A stretch of DNA of 64,000 bases from Hordeum vulgare subsp. vulgare (taxonomy: Eukaryota > Streptophyta > Magnoliopsida > Poales > Poaceae). Positions 57,292 through 64,000 of this stretch are shown here, piece after piece; positions within the stretch are counted from its first letter, which is position 1, and each line of letters opens with the position of its first letter. The position numbers were made by a program, and so were the translations under genes. The notes beneath the pieces are model-generated. The model saw nothing but the letters and a program-made list of their open reading frames with translations, was not told the DNA's origin and made no database searches. The stretch spans positions 561,802,176-561,866,175 of the forward strand of contig NC_058521.1 in the NCBI RefSeq assembly GCF_904849725.1, in the 5' to 3' direction.

Positions 57292-59065
57292 TCTTGGAAA
57301 TATGCCCTAGAGGCAATAATAAAATGGTTATTATCATATTTTCTTGTTCATGATAATCGTCTATTGTTCATGCTATAATTGTATTAACAGGAAACGGTAA
57401 TACATGTGTGAATAAATAGATCACAATGTGTCCCTAGCAAGCCTCTAGTTGGCTAGCTCGTTAGTTAATAGATGATCATGGTTTCCAGGTCATGGGCATT
57501 AGATGTCATTGATAACGGGATCACATCATTGGGAGAATGATGTGATGGACAAGACCCAACCCTAAGCATAGCACTAGATCATATTGGTCGTATGCTAAAG
57601 CTTTTCTAATGTCAAGTGTCTTTTCCTTCGACCGTGAGATTGTGCAACTCCCGGATACCGTAGGAGTGCTTTGGGTGTATCAAACGTCACAACGTAACTG
57701 GGTGACTATAAAGGTGCACTACGGGTATCTCTGAAAGTGTTTGTTGGGTTGGTACGAATCGAGATCGGGATTTGTCACTCCGTGTGACGGAGAGGTATCT
57801 CTGGACCCACTCGATAGAACATCATCATGAGCTCAATGTGACTAAGGAGTTAGTCACACGATGACGTACTACGGAACGAGTAAAGAGACTTACCGGTAAC
57901 GAGATTGAACAAGGTATAGGTATACCGACGATCGAATCTCGGGCAAGTTCTATACCGACAGACAAAGGGAATTGTATACGGGATTGATTGAATCCTTGAC
58001 ATCATGATTCATCCGATGAGATCATCGTGGAGCAAGTGGGAGACACCATGGGTATCCAGACCCCGCTGATGGTTATTGGCCGGAGAGGTGTCTCGGTCAT
58101 GTCTGCCTGTCTCCCGAACCCGTAGGGTCTACACACTTAAGGTTTGATGACGCTAGGGTTATAGGGAATTGTTATACGAGGTTATCGAAAGTTTTTCGGA
58201 GTCCTGGATGAGATCCCCGACGTCACGAGGAGCTCCGGAATGGTCCGGAGGTAAATATTGATATATAGGATGGATGGTTTGGGACACCGGAAGTGTTTCG
58301 GGCGTCACTGGTAACGTACCGGGACCACCGGAGGTGGCCCCGGGGGTCCACCGAAAGGGGGCAACGACCCCGGGAGGCTAGATGGGCCAAGTGGGGAAGG
58401 GAACCAGCCCCTAGGTGGGCTGGTGCGCCCCCCCCCCCCCCCACTCAGCCCATGGCGCAGGAAGAGGGGAGGGGGGGACCCTAGCGCGGGTGGGCCTGAG
58501 GCCCACCAAAGGGGTGTGCCACCCCTCCTCCCTGCCCTGGCCGTCGCCCCCTCTCCCATCTGGGGCTGCCGCACCACCTAGGGGGGGAACCCTAGGGGTG
58601 GCGCACCCCCTCCCCTCCTCCTATAAATAGTGGGGTTTTTGGGGCTGTTGGAGATAAAATTTTCCCTCTCCCTCGGCGCAGCCCTGCCCTTCTTTCTCCT
58701 CCTCTCTCCCGGTGCTTGGCGAAGCCCTGCCGGGAGACCTGGTCTCTCCATCGACACCACGCCATCGTGTTGCTGGAGTTCTTCCCCAACCTCTACCTCC
58801 TCCTTGCTGGATCAAGGTGCGGGAGACGTCACCGGGATGCACGTGTGTTGAACGCGGAGGTGCCGTAGTTCGGCACTTGATCGGAATCACACCGCAATCT
58901 GAATCGCCGCGAGTACGACTCCATCAACCGCGTTCTAGTAACGCTTACGCTTAGCAATCTTCAAAGGTATGAAGATGCACTCACCCCTCTATCGTTGCTG
59001 GTCTCTCCATAGGAAGATCTGAATATGCGTAGGAAATTTTTGAATTTATGCTACGTTACCCAACA
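57292..59065 (+). repeat. 5' LTR of Copia copy B
   Basis: From TCTTGGAAATATGCCCTAG to TACGTTACCCAACA. TATA-like CTATAAATAG at about 58621-58630. It contains a run of 15 C at 58428-58442. Overlapping ORFs at 58223-58954 are by-products of GC-rich LTR sequence. Confidence 0.93.
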
Positions 59066-59066
59066 G

Positions 59067-60321
59067 TGGCATCCGAGCCAGGTTTTCTATGCGTAGATTC
59101 TATGCACGAGTAGAACACAAAAGGTTGTGGGCGATGATTTGTCAATTGCTTGCCGCTACTAGTCTTATTCTTTTCCGGCGGTATTGTGGGATGAAGCGGC
59201 CCGGACCGACTTTACATGTACGCTTACGTGAGACTGGTTCCACCGACAGACATGCACACCATGCATAAAGGTGGCTAGCGGGTGTCTGTCTCTCCTACTC
59301 TAGTCGGATTGGATTTGATGAAAAGGGTCCTTATGAAGGATAAATAGCTTTGGCATATCATCGTTGTGGCTGTCACATAGGTAAGAAAGCGTTCTTGCTA
59401 GAAACCCAAATCAGCCACGTAAAACTTGCAACAACAATTAGAGGACGTCTAACTTGTTTTTGCAAGGTTTGACATGTGATGTGATATGGCCAAAGTTGTG
59501 ATGTTGCATGTATGATGTATGAGATAATCACGTTATTGCAATCAGTTTCACGACTTGCATGTCTATGAGTATGACAACCGGTAGGAGCCATAGGATTTGT
59601 CTTAATTTATTGTATGAGATGCAACGCCATGTGCTTACTACTTTTACTTCATTGCTAACGGTTAGCTATAGTAGTAGTGATAGTAGTAGTTGGCGTGATG
59701 ACTTCACGGAGATACGATGATGGAGATCATGGTGTCACGTCGGTGACAATGATGATCATGCGATGCCTGAAGATGGAGATCGAAAGAGCAAAGATGATAA
59801 TGGCCATATCATGTCACTATATGATTGCATTGTGATGTTTATCATGTTTTTCATCTTATTGCTTAGAACGACGGTAGCATAATAAGATGATCCCTCTTAA
59901 AATTTCGAGAACGTATTCCCCTAAGTGTGCACCGTTGCGAAGGATCGTTGTCTCGAAGCACCATGTGATGATCGGGTGTGATAGATTCTAACGTTCGCAT
60001 ACAACGGGTGTAAGCCAGATTTACACACGCGAAACACCTAGGTTGACTCGACGAGCTTAGCATGTACAGACATGACCTCGAATACAAGAGACCGAAAGGT
60101 CGAACATGAGTCGTATGGTTGAATACGATCAACATGAAGTTGCTCACCATGGTGACTAGTCCGTCTCATGTGATGATCGGACACGGGTTAGTCAACATGG
60201 ATCATGTATCACTTAGATGACTAGAGGGATGTCGATTTAAGTGGGAGTTCATACTTAATTTGATTAAATGAACTTAATTATCATGAACTTAGTCTAAAAG
60301 TTGTCTTTATAAATATTGTAG
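59067..60321 (+). other. Primer-binding site and leader of Copia copy B
   Basis: TGGCATCCGAGCCAGG begins at 59067. The leader runs to the gag ATG at 60322 and includes a segment (about 60161-60319) that is absent from copy A. No gene. Confidence 0.8.
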
Positions 60322-61380
60322 ATGGCCAACGTCAACCTCAATTTCAACGCATTCCTAGAGAAAAACAAGCTGAAAGATGATGGTAGCAACTATGAGGACT
60401 GGGTTCGCAACTTGAAGCTCATCCTTGAAGCAGCTAAAAAGGCTTATGTCCTTGATGCGCCGCTAGGTGACCCTCCCGCTCCCGCAGGAGCCCACGACAT
60501 TCTGAACGTCTGGCAAACGCGGAGCGATGACTACTCTCTGGTTAGGTGTGGCATGCTATACAGTTTAGAAACGGGGCTCCAAAGGCGTTTTGAGCAACAC
60601 GGTGCATATGAGATGTTCCAAGAGCTGAAGCTAGTTTTTCAAGCTCATGCCCATGTCGAGAGATATGAAGTCTCCGACAAGTTCTTTAGCTGTAAGATGG
60701 AGGAGAACAGTTCTGTCAGTGAGCACATACTCAAAATGTCTGGGTTACACGGTCGTCTGACTTCACTTGGAGTCGAACTTCCGGATGATGCTATAATTGA
60801 CAGAATCCTCCAGTCTCTCCCACCAAGCTACAAAGGCTTTGTGCTTAACTACAACATCCAAGGGATGGAGAAGACCATTCCCGAGTTGTACTCGATGCTC
60901 AAGTCTGCAAAAGTAGAAATCAAGAAAGAGCATCAAGTGTTGATGGTCAACAAGACCACTAGTTTCAAGAAGGGCAAGGGTAAGAAGAACTTCAAGAAAG
61001 ACGGCAAAGTCGTTGCCGCTCCCGGTAAGCCAGATACCGGGAAGAAGAAAAAGAATGGACCCAAGCCTGAGACTGAGTGCTTCTATTGCAAGGGAAAGGG
61101 TCACTGGAAGCGGAACTGCCCCAAATACTTAGCGGACAAGAAGGCCGGCAACGTTAAAGGTATATGTGATATACATGTTATTGATGTGTACCTTACCAAC
61201 GCTCGTAGTAGCCCCTGGGTATTTGATACCGGTGTTGTTGCTCACATTTGCAACTCAAAGCAGGAACTGCGGAATAAGCGGAGACTGGCAAAGGATGAGG
61301 TGACGATGCACATCGGGAATGGCTCCAAGGTCGATGTGATCGCCGTCGGCACGCTACCTCTACATCTACCGTCGGATTAG
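60322..61380 (+). CDS. Copia gag - zinc knuckle - protease (copy B)
   Basis: ATG at 60322 opens MANVNLNFNAFLEKNK. A continuous capsid region runs without the frameshift seen in copy A. A lysine-rich linker leads to the CCHC knuckle CFYCKGKGHWKRNC (about 61079-61120), then the protease motif WVFDTGVVAHICNS. The frame is open for 352 codons and ends at a premature TAG caused by loss of one G near 61373 (CCGTCGGATTAG, versus CCGTCGGGATTAG in copy A). Gag alone could still be made from this copy; the protease would lack its C-terminal part. The product would form the RNA-packaging virus-like particle in the cytoplasm. Confidence 0.93.
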   Translation: MANVNLNFNAFLEKNKLKDDGSNYEDWVRNLKLILEAAKKAYVLDAPLGDPPAPAGAHDILNVWQTRSDDYSLVRCGMLYSLETGLQRRFEQHGAYEMFQELKLVFQAHAHVERYEVSDKFFSCKMEENSSVSEHILKMSGLHGRLTSLGVELPDDAIIDRILQSLPPSYKGFVLNYNIQGMEKTIPELYSMLKSAKVEIKKEHQVLMVNKTTSFKKGKGKKNFKKDGKVVAAPGKPDTGKKKKNGPKPETECFYCKGKGHWKRNCPKYLADKKAGNVKGICDIHVIDVYLTNARSSPWVFDTGVVAHICNSKQELRNKRRLAKDEVTMHIGNGSKVDVIAVGTLPLHLPSD

Positions 61381-64000
61381 TTTTAAACCTTAATAATTGT
61401 TATTTAGTACCAGCTTTAAGCATGAACATTGTATCTGGGTCTTGCTTAATGCGAGACGGCTACTCATTTAAGTCAGATAATAATGGTTGTTCTATTTATA
61501 TGAGTGATATGTTTTATGGTCATGCTCCGCTGGTGAATGGTTTATTCTTGATGAATCTCGATCGTGATGTTACACATATTCATAGTGTGAGTACCAAAAT
61601 ATGTAAAGTTGATAATGATAGTCCCACATACTTGTGGCACTGCCGCCTTGGTCATATCGGTGTTAAGCGCATGAAGAAGCTCCATACTGATGGACTATTA
61701 GAGTCTCTTGACTTTGAATCATTTGACACATGCGAACCGTGCCTCATGGGCAAGATGACTAAGACTCCATTCTCAGGAATAATGGAGAGAGCAACCGACT
61801 TATTGGAAATAATACATATTGATGTGTGTGGTCCAATGAACGTTGAAGCTCGCGGTGGCTATCGTTATGTTCTCACTCTCACCGATGATTTGAGTAGGTA
61901 TGGGTATATCTACTTGATGAAGCACAAATCTGAGACATTTGCAAAGTTCAAGGAATTTCAGAGTGAGGTCGAGAATCAACGTGACAGAAAAATTAAGTGT
62001 CTACGATCTGATCGTGGAGGAGAATATTTGAGTCACGAGTTTGGCACACACCTAAGGAAGTGTGGAATCGTTTCACAACTGACGCCGCCTGGCACACCAC
62101 AACACAACGGAGTGTCTGAGCATCATAATCACACTTTATTAGATATGGTACGATCTATGATGTCTCTTACCGACTTACCGCTATCATTTTTGGGATACGC
62201 ATTAGAAACTGCAGCATTCACTTTAAATAGGGCACCGTCTAAATCCGTTGAGACGACACCGTATGAACTATGGTTTGGCAAGAAACCTAAGTTGTCGTTT
62301 CTTATAGTTTGGGGCTGCGATGCTTATGTGAAGAAACTTCAACCAGAAAATCTCGAACCCAAAGTGGAGAAATGCGTATTCATAGGATACCCTAAGGAAA
62401 CTATTGGGTATACCTTCTATCTTAGATCCGAAGGTAAAACCTTTGTTGCCAAGAAAGGATCCTTTCTAGAGAAAGAGTTTCTCTCAAAAGAAGTAAGTGG
62501 GAGGAAGGTAGAACTTGATGAGGTAATTACACCCCCTCTCGAACAGGATAGTAGCGCAGCGCGGGAAGTTGTTTCTGTGGCGCATGCACCAACTGAAGAG
62601 GAAGTTAATGATAATGATCATGAAGCTTCGGATCAAGTTACTACTGAACCGCGAAGGTCCACGAGGGCACGTTCCGCACCAGAGTGGTACGGCAACCCTA
62701 TGATGCAAATCATGTTGTTAGACAACGGTGAACCTTCGAACTATGAAGAAGCGATGGCGGGCCCGGATTCCAACAAATGGCTTGAAGCTATGAAGTCCGA
62801 GATAGGATCCATGTATGAGAACAAAGTATGGACTTTGGTGGACTTGCCCGATGACCGGCGAGCCGTAGAAAGTAAATGGATCTTCAAGAAGAAGGCTGAT
62901 GCAGACGGTAATGTAACCGTTTATAAAGCTCGACTTGTCGCAAAGGGTTTTCGACAAATTCAAGGAGTTGACTACGAAGAGACTTTCTCTCCCGTAGCGA
63001 AGCTGAAATCAGTCTGAATCATGTTAGCGATTGCCGCCTTTTATGACTATGAAATTTGGCAAATGGACATCAAAACAACGTTCCTTAACGGGAACCTTAA
63101 GGAAGAGTTGTATATGATGCAACCAGAAGGTTTTGTCGACCCTAAGGGTGCTAACAAAGTGTGCAAGCTCCAGCGCTCCATCTATGGGCTGGTGCAAGCA
63201 TCTCGGAGTTGGAACATTCGCTTTAATGAGGTGATTAAAGCGTTTGGGTTCATACAGGTTTACGGAGAAGCCTGTCTGTACAAGAAAGTGAGTGGGAGCT
63301 CTGTAGCTTTCCTCATACTGTATGTGGATGACATATTATTGATGGGGAACAATACAGAAATGTTGGAGAGCATAAAGGCCTATTTGAACAAGAGTTTTTC
63401 AATGAAGGACCTTGGAGAAGCTGCATACATATTAGGCATCAAGATCTATAGAGATAGATCGAGACGCCTCATAGGTCTTTCGCAAAGTACATACCTTGAC
63501 AAGATATTGAAGAAGTTCAATATGGAAAACTCAAAGAAAGGGTTCTTGCCAGTTTTGCAAGGTATGAGATTGAGTAAGACTCAGTCGCCGACCACGGAAG
63601 TAGATGGAGAGAAGACGAGTTCTGTCCCCTACGCTTCAGCCGTAGGCTCTCTAATGTATGCCATGTTGTGTACCAAACATGATATAAACCTTGCCATAAG
63701 TTTGGTAGGGAGGTACCAAAGTGATCCCGGTATGGAACACTGGACAGTGGTCAAGAATATCCTTAAGTACCTGAAAAGGACTAAGGAAATGTTTCTCGTT
63801 TATGGAGGTGACGAAGAGCTCGTCGTAAAGGGTTACGTCGATGCCAGCTTCGACATAGATCCGGATGACTCTAAGTCACAGACCGGATACGTATATGTTT
63901 TGAATGGTGGGGCAGTGAGCTGGTGCAGTAGCAAGCAAGAAGTCGTGGCAGCATCTACATGTGAAGCGGAGTACATAGCTGCTTCAGAATCGGCTCATGA
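61381..64000 (+). pseudogene. Copia integrase - reverse transcriptase - RNase H (copy B), open at window end
   Basis: After the one-base loss near 61373 the pol frame runs from about 61377 to 63017. It contains HHCC (WHCRLGH, TCEPC), the integrase core with DVCGPMN, SDRGGEYLSHEF and the catalytic Glu retained (GAG, 62118-62120), and the start of RT. A TGA at 63015-63017 interrupts RT at exactly the position seen in copy A. The same frame resumes at once and stays open to the window end, with YVDD at 63321-63332 and RNase H motifs (DSKSQTGYVYVLNGG, CEAEYIAAS). Apart from the frameshift and the stop, the ORF looks well preserved. Confidence 0.93.

Larger units (their letters stand above)
57292..64000 (+). 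mobile_element. Copia LTR retrotransposon, Angela/BARE-1 clade (copy B), cut by window end
   Basis: 5' LTR 57292-59065, primer site, leader, gag-pol running off the window in RNase H. It is the same subfamily as copy A at 6466-15099, with highly similar LTR, leader and polyprotein. Its LTR begins TCTTGG where the family has TGTTGG, so the terminal G is mutated. It inserted into the CACTA element. The 3' LTR and target duplication lie outside the window. Confidence 0.95.

Noticed and set aside
1..64000. tRNA, rRNA or microRNA genes
   Set aside because: I found no cloverleaf-like A/B box pairs, rRNA segments or compact hairpins with confident miRNA form on reading. A tRNAscan or small-RNA search was not possible here.

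Overview
The window looks like a Triticeae (wheat, Aegilops or barley type) nuclear chromosome segment. Nearly all of it is nested LTR retrotransposons whose LTR termini and gag-pol match the Copia Angela/WIS/BARE-1 clade. It also holds a Gypsy element with an Asp-tRNA primer site, a CACTA DNA transposon, a Stowaway MITE and one convincing host gene. That gene is a BEL1-like (BELL/TALE) homeobox transcription factor at 47.5-50.5 kb on the minus strand. I see no bacterial-type genes, rRNA, tRNA or CRISPR array.

Layout. 1-1.25 kb: 3' end of an old Copia pol with two stop codons, then its LTR. 1.4-3.4 kb: low-copy or unclassified DNA with a broken acidic-repeat ORF, a small minus-strand ORF behind a TATA box, and LTR-like debris. 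3.4-15.9 kb: minus-strand Gypsy gag, primer site and LTR; the LTR is split by a complete + strand Copia element (6466-15099) with a perfect 5-bp target duplication GGCCG. 15.9-17.4 kb: Gypsy-LTR-like remnant and unassigned sequence. 17.4-45.0 kb: one minus-strand Angela-type element (outer LTRs at 17407 and 45029) that has been invaded and rearranged. It holds a + strand solo LTR in its 3' LTR, a minus-strand solo LTR in its leader, and between them two nearly identical 8.73-kb tandem units. Each unit joins a + strand LTR, a piece of the outer element's pol (antisense), a truncated LTR and a decayed + strand gag-pol. 45.0-47.1 kb: decayed Copia pol, its LTR, and a LINE-like A-rich tail. 47.1-50.5 kb: the BELL gene with one short coding intron and probably two 5' UTR introns. 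50.5-53.9 kb: gene-free sequence with microsatellites. 53.9-57.3 kb: decayed CACTA element carrying an Ulp1/C48-like protease domain and a Stowaway MITE. 57.3-64 kb: a second + strand Copia copy of the same subfamily as the 6.5-15.1 kb one, cut by the window edge.

The most notable structure is the rearranged tandem array. A + strand LTR promoter there would read first through antisense and then through sense copies of the same pol region, so a read-through transcript would form a long hairpin. The two young-looking Copia copies also share an in-frame TGA in reverse transcriptase, which suggests that a lineage lacking an intact pol has been mobilised. All identifications come from reading the sequence; no database search was run. 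Family names for repeats are therefore provisional.
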